This document shows, one piece after another, positions 1 to 8,645 of a stretch of 64,000 bases of DNA. The notes beneath the pieces are model-generated. The model was given only the letters and a program-made list of their open reading frames with translations, did no database searches and was not told where the DNA came from. Source of the DNA: Nematocida homosporus (Eukaryota; Microsporidia). Where the stretch lies: positions 62,001 to 126,000 of the forward strand of contig NW_026250687.1 of the NCBI RefSeq assembly GCF_024244095.1, read 5' to 3'. Every line of letters starts with the position of its first letter. Position 1 is the first letter of the stretch. The position numbers were made by a program, and so were the translations under genes.

Positions 1-535
1 TTAGTATTTCCACTACCTCATCTCACCTCACCACCCCATCTCATCACACCATTCTATAGCAACACCATCTTAATCTAGTACTACCCCAATAGAAACAGTA
101 AACATAACCTTTTTACTAACTTAACTTATTCAATTGAGACTTAAGCACTACTAAGCACTATTTGGTTATTGGGTTAGTATCCATTTATTCGATTAAATTA
201 GATTAGATTAGATTAGTATTCTGTTAAGTGAGTATTCTATACCTTTTTATTAACTGCCGTACTTATTATCATACGTCATCTTGAGATCCTAATCAAACCA
301 ATCCTAACCCAACCCAATACTAAACCAAACTAATACCAAACCAATCCTAACCCAATACTAAACCAAACCCATCTGAAACTTTGATCTCTAATATCAACTT
401 AACTCAACCCAATCCTAACTCAACCCAACCCAACCCAACCTAACTCAACACCAACTCAACCCAATATCTTCTTATACTCTAATCAAACTATCTTAATCCA
501 ATCAAATACTAAGTCCTTTTTGTTTTTTATTTACA
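1..535. other. Intergenic, A/C-rich low-complexity block
   Basis: No gene seen. The stretch is built from variants of AACCCAATACTAAACC and AACTCAACCC. A short run of GATTA/TTAGA pentamers lies at about 191-216; it is too short and too irregular to be a telomere. The last 30 bases are T-rich and lead into the ATG at 536. Confidence 0.6.
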
Positions 536-964
536 ATGAGTCAGTGGTCCGATTACTTTCATGAGAATATGCAATATCCTGACGTAATTCTTCAGGCCTA
601 TTTACTATGCCAAGAAAGTATTTTAGCTTCAACTGCTGAACAAGAAGCTTTAAGTGCTGAAGCTATTGCAGGGGCATGGAAAGCAGAAGTGCCTAAACCT
701 CCTATTGTGATTGGTGAGAGTAAGTTCATTTACGTCATGGAAATGTTCAATGAACAAGACGGCTTAAGTTTCTGTCTCTACCAGAAAGTCAAAAAAGAAG
801 GTGAGGAAGAGAGTTCAGATGCTCCTAATCTTCTTTTTGTTGTTAAGATGGATAGTTTACTTTGGATGGGCCGATTTAGTAATAAGCATAGAGAAGCTGT
901 GATTTCTTATGTTAAAGAGATTGCTTCCACTATTTTTGACTATTTAGTGCAAGAGAATGAATAG
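536..964 (+). CDS. Hypothetical protein, 142 aa
   Basis: I do not recognise this protein. It is an acidic soluble polypeptide with predicted helices at both ends and a middle segment that alternates like beta strands (residues about 55-105, FIYVMEMF, LSFCLYQKV, NLLFVVKM). There is no signal peptide and no membrane segment. The ATG at 536 follows a T-rich stretch and is the first in frame. The stop codon lies inside the start region of the next ORF, an 8-base overlap, so the two may share a transcript or the second may be read from a downstream start. Even codon use and good length make it a likely real gene. Confidence 0.7.
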   Translation: MSQWSDYFHENMQYPDVILQAYLLCQESILASTAEQEALSAEAIAGAWKAEVPKPPIVIGESKFIYVMEMFNEQDGLSFCLYQKVKKEGEEESSDAPNLLFVVKMDSLLWMGRFSNKHREAVISYVKEIASTIFDYLVQENE

Positions 965-1187
965 AAGTGATCGGTATAAGGGTAGTAGTGCTAGTGCAGC
1001 TTCTAATGCGAAGAAAGTCTGGCATCCAACTAGTTTTCGTACTCGACAGCAAGTAAAACGACTGAAAGAGAGTGGTTGTAATAGTAGTAGTCCTGCTAGT
1101 TCAGTGGCAACTCGAGTTAGTCGTTTTCTAAGTCTAGCTCAAGTCTTATCTTCTGAGCAGCGCATGTCTTGGATGACTGAGAATTAA
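957..1187 (+). CDS. Small Cwc25/CIR-N-like protein (candidate)
   Basis: This 76-aa basic, Ser-rich ORF overlaps the end of the preceding gene by 8 bases. Residues 20-36 (KVWHPTSFRTRQQVKR) resemble the N-terminal block of the Cwc25 and CIR families, where an SW(N/H)P motif is followed by a basic helix. The C-terminus, SWMTEN, resembles the WMY block that ends the conserved N-domain of Cwc25. Cwc25 is a spliceosomal factor that acts at the branch helix next to Prp8, and Prp8 is encoded in this window. The spacing between the two blocks is about 50 residues, close to that in Cwc25. The function is inferred from two short motifs only; a chance ORF cannot be excluded. Confidence 0.4.
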   Translation: MNRSDRYKGSSASAASNAKKVWHPTSFRTRQQVKRLKESGCNSSSPASSVATRVSRFLSLAQVLSSEQRMSWMTEN

Positions 1188-1689
1188 GATTAAATTGAGT
1201 TAGTTTAAGTTAAGTTAAGTTAAGATTGAGTTTGGTTTGTGTTAGTTTAAGATTGAGTTGAGTTGGCGTTTGTTGATGATAGGATTGAGTTAAGATAAGA
1301 TTGTGTTGGTTTAAGATAAGTATTGAGTTAAGATAAGATAAGTTAAGATTGAGTTAAGTTAGTTTATATGAAGTTAAGATTGAGTTAAGTTAGTTTATAT
1401 GAAGTTAAGATAAGATAAGATAAGTATTGAATTAAGATTGAATTAAGATAAGATAAGTTAAGATAAGTTAAGATAGTTTATATGAAGTTAAGATAAGATT
1501 GAGTTAGTTTATGTGAAATTAAGATAGGTGATTGGATGGTATTGAATTGGGCTGGGAGAGTAATATAATGCGTGGGTGGTGGTAAACAATCTAAATAAAT
1601 TGATGTGAATGGTAGTGGGTTAATTGGCGGGAGTCTTAGGAGGTGTAATGAATTGGGTTGGATTGAGTTGAGTAGTTAAGAGAGAGGAG
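1188..1689. other. Intergenic, G/T-rich low-complexity block
   Basis: No gene seen. It is made of GTTAAGATTGAG-type words, with runs of AAGATAAG, and holds a perfect 31-bp tandem duplication (listed separately). Close to the TAP42 start it changes to GGAG-rich sequence. Confidence 0.6.
1341..1402. repeat. Two perfect 31-bp tandem copies
   Basis: Positions 1341-1371 and 1372-1402 are identical and begin AGTTAAGATTGAG. A partial third copy starts at 1403 and decays into AAGATAAG repeats. This looks like slippage or unequal exchange within low-complexity intergenic DNA. Confidence 0.85.
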
Positions 1690-2565
1690 ATGGGGGTACG
1701 CATGGAAAAAGTTTTAGCGAAGAAGAGAGCCATTGTGGAGGCTGTTCTAGCCGATACGTCTGAAACATTCTTATCTAGTGCTTTGGTACTTGCTCAGTCC
1801 AATAGTTCAGTTTTGGAAGAAGAAGAGGACGTTCTTTTTGCTGTGATTTTAGCTTACTTAAAGATTAGAGAACTTGAACTTGATTCTGATAAAGTGGCTT
1901 ATGATAAACGTCGTGATCGAGTTGAAGAGATTTATGTGAAGTATTTGAAATTCCTGCAAGATTTAGTCGATTGCCGGTTGGAATCAGAATTACCAGATAC
2001 TGCGAAGCTTTGGGGAATTGTGGAAGAGGTTGTGAAGACTAAAGTAGTAACAAGAGAAGATAAGGTTTATCTGTACAATCAAAAGAAAATCTATCGAGAG
2101 AAGTTGTTAAATGACTTTCGGGTGGACTGGCTAGTTGTTTTTGCTGCATTAGAAGCTACTAGAAAGATTGAAGTTCTTCATATTGAGAAGAACATTCTTT
2201 CTTTATCTGAACAGGAGATAAGAGTGGCTGACCACCAAAAAACACCACTAAACATACAAAAACTCAATCACGTAAACCATCCAGTACGTCTAACCGCCCG
2301 AACCAGTAAGGAAGATATGCAACGACTACTTACTCCCACCAATGCTCCAACTATGACAATAGAAGAGTATGGCGACCGAATGTTAGCACAGATGAAGCAA
2401 CAAGGCCTAGCAATTCCTTCTAGTACCAATCCAATTCTTCAAGAGATAGATTCAGAATCTGAGAGTGGCGATATATCTATTGAAGCTACCGAAGCCGAAA
2501 GAAAGCGAAAGGAGCAAGATCCAGGTCTAGTTACAGGTGATGGCAACCGTATGGGTCGTAAGTAA
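1690..2565 (+). CDS. TAP42/IGBP1 (alpha4)-like PP2A regulator
   Basis: TAP42/alpha4 proteins bind the catalytic subunits of PP2A-type phosphatases and link them to TOR signalling. The 291-aa protein has an all-helical N-terminal part (residues 1-185) as in the family. It then has the conserved C-terminal block TMTIEEYGDRMLAQM at about 221-235, corresponding to the PTMTxEEWxDxE block of TAP42. The tail GDGNRMGRK matches the usual GNxxxR ending. It is somewhat shorter than yeast or human homologues, as expected in this lineage. Start: the first ATG at 1690 is used; a second ATG at 1702 would give MEKVLAKKR and is equally possible. Confidence 0.75.
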   Translation: MGVRMEKVLAKKRAIVEAVLADTSETFLSSALVLAQSNSSVLEEEEDVLFAVILAYLKIRELELDSDKVAYDKRRDRVEEIYVKYLKFLQDLVDCRLESELPDTAKLWGIVEEVVKTKVVTREDKVYLYNQKKIYREKLLNDFRVDWLVVFAALEATRKIEVLHIEKNILSLSEQEIRVADHQKTPLNIQKLNHVNHPVRLTARTSKEDMQRLLTPTNAPTMTIEEYGDRMLAQMKQQGLAIPSSTNPILQEIDSESESGDISIEATEAERKRKEQDPGLVTGDGNRMGRK

Positions 2566-2803
2566 TTCAAAACCTATCTTATTTGTTTTAGTGATGAGTT
2601 AACTGCAACTACCAATCTTGATCTAAAGATAAAATCCAGTGTAATAGTGTATTTATTGGCCGAGTAGGAGATACTAATTTGACAGTCAATAAGATAAGTA
2701 GATGCTAATCTAATAAGATGTCCTATCTCTTCCCCATCAATACTAACTCAATCCCAACTCAATCCAATACTAACTCATCCTAATCTAACTCAACCTAACT
2801 CAA

Positions 2804-3445
2804 TTAGTGTCTCATGAAGAAGTAAAGGACTAAGAAGAGTAGAATGATCAGACCGGCATAGAACAAGTATTGGGCGGCAATGGACTCAATATGCATTTTA
2901 CGACTGCGCTTGCGGAACTTCTCAGATACGTTCTGTAATCGCTGGCCCAGGACTTCTAATTGCTCTATCTTGTGTCCTCTTTGGAGGACATTCGTGTAGT
3001 TCTTAATGCAGACTTCTTTTGTCTCTTGAAGAGTATCAATAGTCTCTTCTAGACCTTTGTCTTTACTATGCTTTCTACTTTCCTCTCTAATTACCTCCTC
3101 AAAGCGAATGTATGCTCCATCATTGGATAGATCCACTCCATAATCTTCTACAAACAAGTCTCTGAGTCGTTCAAAGTACAAAGATACTGAAGTCTTTGAT
3201 AGTCCTACTTCCACTGCTGCAAGAATAAGAATACTCTGATACTGCTTAAAGTAGATAGTAATGTCCTCAGAGGATGATTTCGTGCTACAGAAGTGCGTTT
3301 CGTTTACAAACTCTTCGGCTACCTTCCGCATATCTTCAATCACGTTTTTGTGCTTACTTTCAAAATGCCGAGATAATGGACATTCGGCCGAAACAACCAC
3401 CCGTTTATCGCTAAGTCGAACAATTTGCGTATACAAGATAGCCAT
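2804..3445 (-). CDS. SEC22: Longin-type R-SNARE, Sec22-like
   Basis: This is an R-SNARE for ER-Golgi vesicle fusion. The protein starts MAILYTQIVRL, typical of a longin domain (residues about 1-125). It then has a SNARE helix (about 140-185) with NVLQRGHKIEQLEVL, in which the Arg of QRG is the expected zero-layer residue, followed by LQNVSEKFRKRSRKM. The final 22 residues are a hydrophobic anchor (FYAGLIILLFLVLYFF) with a short luminal end. VAMP7-type longin SNAREs have a similar layout, but the RGxKIExL spacing and the basic FRKRSRKM block favour Sec22. The start codon is followed upstream by TAATTTG on the coding strand. Confidence 0.8.
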   Translation of the reverse strand: MAILYTQIVRLSDKRVVVSAECPLSRHFESKHKNVIEDMRKVAEEFVNETHFCSTKSSSEDITIYFKQYQSILILAAVEVGLSKTSVSLYFERLRDLFVEDYGVDLSNDGAYIRFEEVIREESRKHSKDKGLEETIDTLQETKEVCIKNYTNVLQRGHKIEQLEVLGQRLQNVSEKFRKRSRKMHIESIAAQYLFYAGLIILLFLVLYFFMRH

Positions 3446-3597
3446 ACAAATTAAATAAAGAAAATTAGCATATGTATTGATTTAGGTTGTGTTTATGTTG
3501 ATATGGGAGTGAATTAAGTGAAGTAAAGTAATGGTAAGTCAGGTAAGATAAAGATGAAAATGAAATTTGATTGTTAGGAAATGAAGAAGTACTTTGA

Positions 3598-4260
3598 TTA
3601 TCTCTTTTTGTAGACACATGGCTTCATGGGAATGGGAGGAAGAGTCTGCGATCTTTTACCGGCCTTTTTGAAATCAAAGAAACAGAAGAAGTTACTTTCT
3701 AGATCCTTTTTGAGAAGTGTAAACCCATGGGATATAACTGGCTTAACAAAATGATCTATTTTAGATAGTCGACTGCGAATTTCGGCTATTTTCAATACTC
3801 CGTTGGGTTTAAGAATACGCCAGGCTTCGGCAATGTATGGAGCTGCATCCTCACCCATAAGTGCTAAACATAAGACGGCAATATCTACTGAGTTGTCTTC
3901 TAGTGGTAAAGCTCGAATATCAGCTTCAATAATACTGTTCTTGCCTTCGGGCTTAATCAAATCAAAGGAATAAACCTTTCTGGTTCTAAACTTACGGGCA
4001 ATTTCACCCTCTCCACATCCTAAATCGGCAATTACTAGTTTGGCATCAGCTTTAGTCAGTTGGCGGATGACGGTGGCAAGAGGATTGAAAGGCCACTTTT
4101 CTACTTGGTGTTTGAACCCTTCATGGTACTTTTTAAAGAGTTCTGGGTTGAGTTCTTTCTCTTTCTTACGGTATAGGATCTCATTGAGAATTCTGAACTT
4201 AGCGCCCTTTAATCCAGTTTCTAATTGGTCTACTATCTCGGCTTTGTTGAAACGACCCAT
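3598..4260 (-). CDS. RRP8: Rrp8-like rRNA methyltransferase
   Basis: Rrp8 methylates adenine in 25S rRNA in the nucleolus and belongs to the class I SAM-dependent methyltransferases. The protein begins with a helical region resembling the family's N-terminal block (FRILNEILYRK, then ELFKKYHEGFKHQVEKWPFNP). Its SAM-binding motif is ADLGCGEGE at 78-86, followed by VYSFDL (acidic ribose-binding loop), ADIRALPLEDNSVD and AVLCLALMG. A C-terminal basic tail ends YKKR. At 220 aa it lacks the long variable N-terminal extension of yeast Rrp8. The ATG lies directly behind the coding-strand word CAATTTTTT. Confidence 0.85.
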   Translation of the reverse strand: MGRFNKAEIVDQLETGLKGAKFRILNEILYRKKEKELNPELFKKYHEGFKHQVEKWPFNPLATVIRQLTKADAKLVIADLGCGEGEIARKFRTRKVYSFDLIKPEGKNSIIEADIRALPLEDNSVDIAVLCLALMGEDAAPYIAEAWRILKPNGVLKIAEIRSRLSKIDHFVKPVISHGFTLLKKDLESNFFCFFDFKKAGKRSQTLPPIPMKPCVYKKR

Positions 4261-4540
4261 AAAAAATTGTCTAATTGGCCGTTATATTGAGTTGGGTTGA
4301 GTTGAGATTGAGTTGGGTTGGGTTGGGTTGGGTTTAGGTTTGGAGGGTATTAAGTTGAGTGTGTAGGTTTAGTCTTTTGTTGTTGGGAAGCTTGTTAAGA
4401 AATTGAATAGTGGGGAAGAGCTTGCAACATAAGATGCCAAAAAGATCTTTGGCAAATGTTAATCTTGTGATAAGTTTTCTTGCGAAACTAATCTTAATCT
4501 AACTCAATACTGCCCTAGCACCTACCCAACTCTATCTAAA

Positions 4541-4612
4541 CTCTATTAAAGACATTATAAGTATTGTCATTTATTGAATAAATAAGGGTGAGTGAGTATG
4601 ACGTCATATCAA
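4541..4612 (+). repeat. Dispersed repeat, partial diverged copy
   Basis: It shares with the copies at 11078 and 54085 the ordered words CTATTAAAGACA, ATTTATTGAAT and ATGACGTCAT. Similarity outside these words is weak, so this is a degraded relative rather than a full copy. Confidence 0.5.
4598..4607. promoter_or_regulatory. ATGACGTCAT palindrome (CRE-like)
   Basis: A perfect 10-bp palindrome that contains TGACGTCA, the consensus bound by CREB/ATF-type bZIP factors. It lies about 320 bases before the start at 4930. Binding is inference only. Confidence 0.4.
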
Positions 4613-4929
4613 AGTATATAATAGATATGCAAAACTAAACTGGTTAAAGCATCCTGGTTATATTAAAGTTATGTGTTAGTAGTAGTATCAATTGATAGCT
4701 ATTAGTGTGTGGTTTGCCACTAGTCAAATTTGGTTAGTATTTGGTTAGTCTTTGGTTGGGTTGGTGTAATGTAATGTAGTGTAATGTAATGTGATGTAGT
4801 GCTGTCATCCGATCACTACCCAATACTATTCTAACATAAACTTAACTTAACATAAACTTAACATAAACTTAACTCAACTCAATGGGTTAGTGTTAAGGTT
4901 TAAAAACTAGCTTTGTTAGAAAAGATAAG

Positions 4930-6165
4930 ATGAGAAGATTTAGGATAGTTGGATTGTTTGTGCTAGCTTTTACGGCAGGAATCGTTGGGATTGTGTGTTC
5001 TGGTGGGCATAATATAGTTCATGATATAATGTATAATTATCAGCCAAAAATTGGTGCTTCAGGAAATTACTCGATAGAAGGGGCTGAAGCTAATATTGAA
5101 TATTGGTATGGATGGCCGGCTAAACACAAGATAGACCAATGTTCTTTGATTTGGCTGAAATTGAAGAAGGATAGTATTGGGGCATCGGATGCTACCGCCA
5201 TTTGTGCTGATCTTCGTAAACTGATTAGCAAACTACCGATTGAGGAACTACCAATTAATTCCCTTGGGATTGAATGGTGTAACTCAATAGGTGATGGAGT
5301 TAAATGCTTAGATGCAACCAAATACAATGAAATATTTAAGCTAGCTAGAACTCAAAAGGATCGCCTAAATATAATCCTATTGAACGCGCCACTGTTTTAC
5401 ATCCCAACTGTCCCGCAAGAAGAAAAGGCAATTCAGGATGCCAAGGCTATTATCGATATGGTTGTGAGCATTAATCACTTTCACAATATTTATGAAGTAT
5501 GTTGTCTCGTAAAGGAATGTGCTGATCCCGAACGGATACCTAATCTTGCAGAATTACCCTCTTTAGTTCCAAAGGAATACTTAGCTAATTTTACTACTGT
5601 GATAGCTGATCCGTCCGTTAAAAAAGCTGTCATGCTCGTGAATACGATGGATGATTTGGAATCCGATGAAGCTCCGGTGTATGAGTTGCGTCAGTGTTTT
5701 TATTTACCGCATGTTAACATAGATAAGATTAGCTTGCCACCCAATACTATTATTCCTTATTTAGAGATCTGGGTTAATAATTGGGAAGAGGTCCTAAAAA
5801 GCACTTTGGGGGTAATAGATGCCGCCCTATTATTTAATGCCAATATTGCCATAGGAGTTCGGGAAGAAAAAGTGAACGTATGGATTCTAGCCGATATGGA
5901 AATCGTCGGTGTCGACAAGATAATTTGGAAACTTGAAGTCTATGACGATTGCGAGCCAACCAACCAACTCTACCCACCAGCTATATTCTCAATCCTTCGT
6001 CGTTTCCTTTCAGCCATCGGAATAGACCGTATCTCAGAACAAGTCAAGTATCTCACCATCAATACCACCGACTATACCCCAATGTTCACCGGAAAGGAAT
6101 TCAACCCATGCTACAAGGAATACTTCTCCCTAACCAGAGTCCAAACTCTATTAGACCCCTCCTAA
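4930..6165 (+). CDS. Secreted protein, LRR-like, unknown function
   Basis: I do not recognise a named family. Residues 1-24 (MRRFRIVGLFVLAFTAGIVG and onwards) form a clear signal peptide with a basic start and hydrophobic core. The mature part has several Cys residues, suggesting disulphides. It has stretches that look like irregular leucine-rich or solenoid repeats, for example LPIEELPINSLGIEW and, at about 354-375, SILRRFLSAIGI followed by VKYLTI. A matching block, SILYRLLSIIRI, occurs in the secreted protein at 36579-38606, which suggests distant relatedness. There is no C-terminal anchor. A role at the host interface is only a guess. The ATG at 4930 is the first in frame. Confidence 0.75.
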   Translation: MRRFRIVGLFVLAFTAGIVGIVCSGGHNIVHDIMYNYQPKIGASGNYSIEGAEANIEYWYGWPAKHKIDQCSLIWLKLKKDSIGASDATAICADLRKLISKLPIEELPINSLGIEWCNSIGDGVKCLDATKYNEIFKLARTQKDRLNIILLNAPLFYIPTVPQEEKAIQDAKAIIDMVVSINHFHNIYEVCCLVKECADPERIPNLAELPSLVPKEYLANFTTVIADPSVKKAVMLVNTMDDLESDEAPVYELRQCFYLPHVNIDKISLPPNTIIPYLEIWVNNWEEVLKSTLGVIDAALLFNANIAIGVREEKVNVWILADMEIVGVDKIIWKLEVYDDCEPTNQLYPPAIFSILRRFLSAIGIDRISEQVKYLTINTTDYTPMFTGKEFNPCYKEYFSLTRVQTLLDPS

Positions 6166-6574
6166 GTCTAATCCAATACTAGTCCATACAAACACTACTC
6201 AATTCTAATAAAGACTCCACCACCCATAACTCATTTACAAATCCAACTTAACACAACACCCACTAACTACCTTCTATTGAGTTAGTATTGCGTTGTGTTA
6301 GGGTGGGTGTGGCTTGGTGTTTGATTAGGTTGTGTTAAGTTGTGTTTGATTATGACGTAGTTGGTATCTAGTTGTGACTAAATGATTATGACGTAGTTGG
6401 TATCTAGGTTGAGTTAAGTCAAAGTTAACTAAGCCCAACCCAATACTAAGCCAATACTAAGCCAAACTCAACTTAAGCCACATTCTAACTTAAACTAACT
6501 TAAACTTAACTTAAACTCAACATAACCTAAACTTAACCCAACCTAAACTTAACTTAACTTAACTTAAACTTAAT
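6166..6574. other. Intergenic; 24-bp direct repeat
   Basis: No gene seen. A 24-bp sequence starting GATTATGACGTAG occurs exactly at 6348-6371 and 6384-6407 with a 12-bp spacer. The flanks switch from A/C-rich to G/T-rich and back to A/C-rich (AACTTAAACTTAACTT). Confidence 0.65.
6348..6407. repeat. 24-bp direct repeat with TGACGT half-site
   Basis: Two exact 24-bp copies (6348-6371, 6384-6407) are separated by 12 bases. Each carries TATGACGTAG, half of the CRE-like palindrome found elsewhere in the window. Confidence 0.8.
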
Positions 6575-6874
6575 TTAATCATCATCTAAATCAAACATCG
6601 GCGACTTTCTTGTATAGATAAGAGTTTGTTTTTGTTTTTCAGTCGATTGTAAGATTTGCTTAAATTGATAGTCGTTGATACTTGACACTCCCTGACTTTG
6701 TTTACTCAGTAGAATGCCTTCTATGCGGTAGTATCGCTCTAAATCAACAGCTTTAATATTAATAAGTCGGGCTAAAGACTCTTTGGAAAGAAGACTTGCC
6801 AAGGCCAATTCGATGCGTTCAGCAACTGCCTGCTTATCTACAGCTGGGGATGAGGATGGGGAGTTACTAGACAT
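6575..6874 (-). CDS. PDCD5 (TFAR19) family protein
   Basis: PDCD5 proteins are small, conserved, helical, nucleic-acid-binding or chaperone-like proteins of archaea and eukaryotes. This 99-aa protein has the family layout. A helix leads into LLSKESLARLINIKAVDLERYY (the ILxPEARxRLxxIxLVxP region), then IEGILLSKQSQGVSSINDYQFKQIL (AxxLiqmxqxGqi...IxexxLkxIL). It continues with the conserved TEKQKQTLIYTRK block and an acidic end, FDLDDD. It is divergently paired with the CCCH gene: the two start codons are 24 bp apart, each behind its own CAATTTT word. Confidence 0.8.
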   Translation of the reverse strand: MSSNSPSSSPAVDKQAVAERIELALASLLSKESLARLINIKAVDLERYYRIEGILLSKQSQGVSSINDYQFKQILQSTEKQKQTLIYTRKSPMFDLDDD

Positions 6875-6898
6875 GCAAAAAATTGTCCTCTCAATTTT
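6875..6898. promoter_or_regulatory. 24-bp bidirectional start region with two CAATTTT words
   Basis: The whole space between two divergent start codons is 24 bases. CAATTTT (6892-6898) directly precedes the plus-strand ATG. CAATTTTTT on the minus strand (6877-6885) lies 2 bases from the other ATG. AAATTT-like signals near start codons are described for Microsporidia. This is the cleanest example in the window and fixes both starts. Confidence 0.6.
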
Positions 6899-7651
6899 AT
6901 GGACCAGCGTACGTACGAGGGCATGTCTGCCCCAGAGAAAATTCCAATGATGGACAAGAACTTACGATTTTACTTAAGGAAAGAGATAAAGAGTTATACT
7001 CCTGTAAATCCGGATGAGATTATAGATAAGATTGAGGAAATGTCACGTGAAGATATACCCAATCCTCGTATGGCGTTAATGTCGACTTTTGAAGAGATCT
7101 TTCAAGATAAAACACTTCTCTTTGTAAATAGGTTGATGGGATACCAGAGGAGGCCTTGCCGAGATGGAGCTAATTGCCGGCGATTAGGGTGCTACTTTAA
7201 GCATCCGCCCATTGATGAGAACATGATGGAGATTGATGAGCGGCCGATGCATCCACGTCGTGAGGAGAGGTACAGTATGGCTGGGGGTGAAGATCGGCAT
7301 GGCGGGGCTAAAAGCTTACTGGATAAGCAACGACGGATTGTGGAGATTTTAAGTAAACGGTTGGACTTGCCGGATGATGTTTTAGGCTTAATTGAGCAGC
7401 TTAAGAAGCTGACTGGGCGGATTAAGCCTGGTATGTTGGGACAAGTTATGGCGGATTTAAACAATACCAGTACCCGCTTTGTAATCAGCAATAGAAAGGG
7501 GTGGATGACGAGAGAGCATTTGATGACGTATCCTGGGGTTGTTTGTGTGGGTGATGATGGAGTAATAGAATGTGCTACTCGGCCGGATGCTGAACAGGTC
7601 TTTGATATGATTTCTAAGATAGATTACAGTGCTAAGCCGACTTGGATCTAA
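6899..7651 (+). CDS. CCCH zinc-finger RNA-binding protein, RBM26/27-like layout
   Basis: The protein is probably an mRNA-processing or nuclear RNA-surveillance factor. The N-terminal 80 residues are helical and resemble the PWI-like fold that opens RBM26/27 and Nab2-type proteins. One CCCH finger follows with ligands C87, C93, C98 and H102 (CX5CX4CX3H). After a charged linker and a helical segment, the C-terminal 60 residues (TRFVISNRKGW, VVCVGDDGVIECATRPDAEQVFDMI) look like a reduced RRM, as in RBM26/27. The order PWI-like, CCCH, RRM is what suggests that family; Nab2/ZC3H14 would carry several fingers. The start is fixed by the CAATTTT word. Confidence 0.65.
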   Translation: MDQRTYEGMSAPEKIPMMDKNLRFYLRKEIKSYTPVNPDEIIDKIEEMSREDIPNPRMALMSTFEEIFQDKTLLFVNRLMGYQRRPCRDGANCRRLGCYFKHPPIDENMMEIDERPMHPRREERYSMAGGEDRHGGAKSLLDKQRRIVEILSKRLDLPDDVLGLIEQLKKLTGRIKPGMLGQVMADLNNTSTRFVISNRKGWMTREHLMTYPGVVCVGDDGVIECATRPDAEQVFDMISKIDYSAKPTWI

Positions 7652-7677
7652 ATAAAGATAAGATAATAAATTTTGAA

Positions 7678-8277
7678 ATGGGAAGTAAGATAGCTTTGCG
7701 GGTTAGTTTTTATGGCGTACTGCTTTATGTGGTGCTGTTGGGTGGACTTTACTATGTAATGAACCGATCGGGGGTGCGAATGATTAAGCGCGGGGATCGG
7801 GTGGATGGTGAGTCTTTGGTGGTGGTATCGAGTGAGGACGTGCGTGGGGGTATGGGTGAGTGTCGGTGCTTGTTGGGCTGTCGGTGTATGGAGATGTACA
7901 TGCACAGTGTAGTGAGTAAGTTGGCTCCGCATCATTGTCAGGTTGATGTGCTGGTGGTGCGGCCGTACGAGATAGATATGATGTTTAAGTACGGCGTGAC
8001 TAAATCGCCTTTTCTGCGGCTGCGGCCTAAGGAGTATTGTTGGCGGCGGGTTAGTTTAGGCCTGACGGGAGCTAAAGTACTGGGGTTTATTGGGACAGAG
8101 AGTGGTCGTATGCTCTATCGGGTGTTAGGGGAGTTATCAGGGGTTGTGTCTTGCTTTTTGGGAGGTTTGTGTTTGTTACTGGCTTATGGGCCCGTGCTTT
8201 ATTATCGCCACGAACTAGTGATGTATCGGTGGCTGGCCCGTATGGGATGTAAAAGCCGGCAGCTTGTCATAGAGTAG
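7678..8277 (+). CDS. Membrane protein with Cys-rich middle, unknown
   Basis: 199 aa from the first in-frame ATG at 7678. The frame is open upstream to a TTG at 7642 that overlaps the previous stop, but no ATG lies there. A membrane segment is at residues 10-29 (SFYGVLLYVVLLGGLYYVM) and a second near 150-175 (VVSCFLGGLCLLLAYGPVLYY). Between them lies a hydrophilic domain with a Cys cluster (ECRCLLGCRC). Both ends would face the same side if the two segments span. I do not recognise the family. Codon use is richer in G (GTG, CGG, GGG) than that of its neighbours, and the gap to the CCCH gene is only 26 bases. Confidence 0.65.
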   Translation: MGSKIALRVSFYGVLLYVVLLGGLYYVMNRSGVRMIKRGDRVDGESLVVVSSEDVRGGMGECRCLLGCRCMEMYMHSVVSKLAPHHCQVDVLVVRPYEIDMMFKYGVTKSPFLRLRPKEYCWRRVSLGLTGAKVLGFIGTESGRMLYRVLGELSGVVSCFLGGLCLLLAYGPVLYYRHELVMYRWLARMGCKSRQLVIE

Positions 8278-8645
8278 TTGTGTTGTGTTAAGTTAAGTTG
8301 TGTTGAGTTGAGTTGGGTTGTGTTGAGCTAAGTGAAAGAATAAAGTGGATGTTAGTTGGATTGATGTTGTGATAGTTAATTTTGCAATGACAGTTTGTTT
8401 GGAATTAGAATAAAGATATGTCTTGTTGGTCATTTAGAAGAATATGGTAGTAGTACGAAGTGGTGGGGAGATGTCAGTGATGAATGATGATAGTTATCAT
8501 TGAGTTAGTATTAAGATGACGTTAAGATGACGTTAGGATGTTTTGTTTGGTAAGAGAGTAGATGTCAATTGGAGTTGGGTTAATCCAAATCGGGCAATTG
8601 TTATATTAAGGCGATAAGTATAAAGACGCATCGAAGTAGCGAGGT
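8278..8645. other. Intergenic; tandem TGACGT half-sites
   Basis: No gene seen. The sequence is mostly GTTGAGTTGAGTTG-type. AAGATGACGTT is perfectly duplicated at 8513-8523 and 8524-8534, giving two tandem TGACGT half-sites about 110 bases before the next start. Confidence 0.6.

Larger units (their letters stand above)
4261..4929. other. Intergenic; hairpin and partial dispersed repeat
   Basis: No gene seen. It contains a 7-bp perfect hairpin (TGCCAAA 4435-4441, loop AAGATC, TTTGGCA 4448-4454). A diverged partial copy of the dispersed repeat lies at 4541-4612 with the palindrome ATGACGTCAT at 4598-4607. The rest is low-complexity TTGGGTTAGT-type sequence. Confidence 0.6.

Noticed and set aside
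191..216. TTAGATTAGATTAG run that looks telomeric
   Set aside because: Only a few units, irregular, flanked by ordinary intergenic words and a gene 320 bases away.
7642..7677. TTG-initiated extension of the Cys-rich membrane protein overlapping the CCCH gene
   Set aside because: Non-AUG start; an ATG directly before the membrane segment is at 7678.
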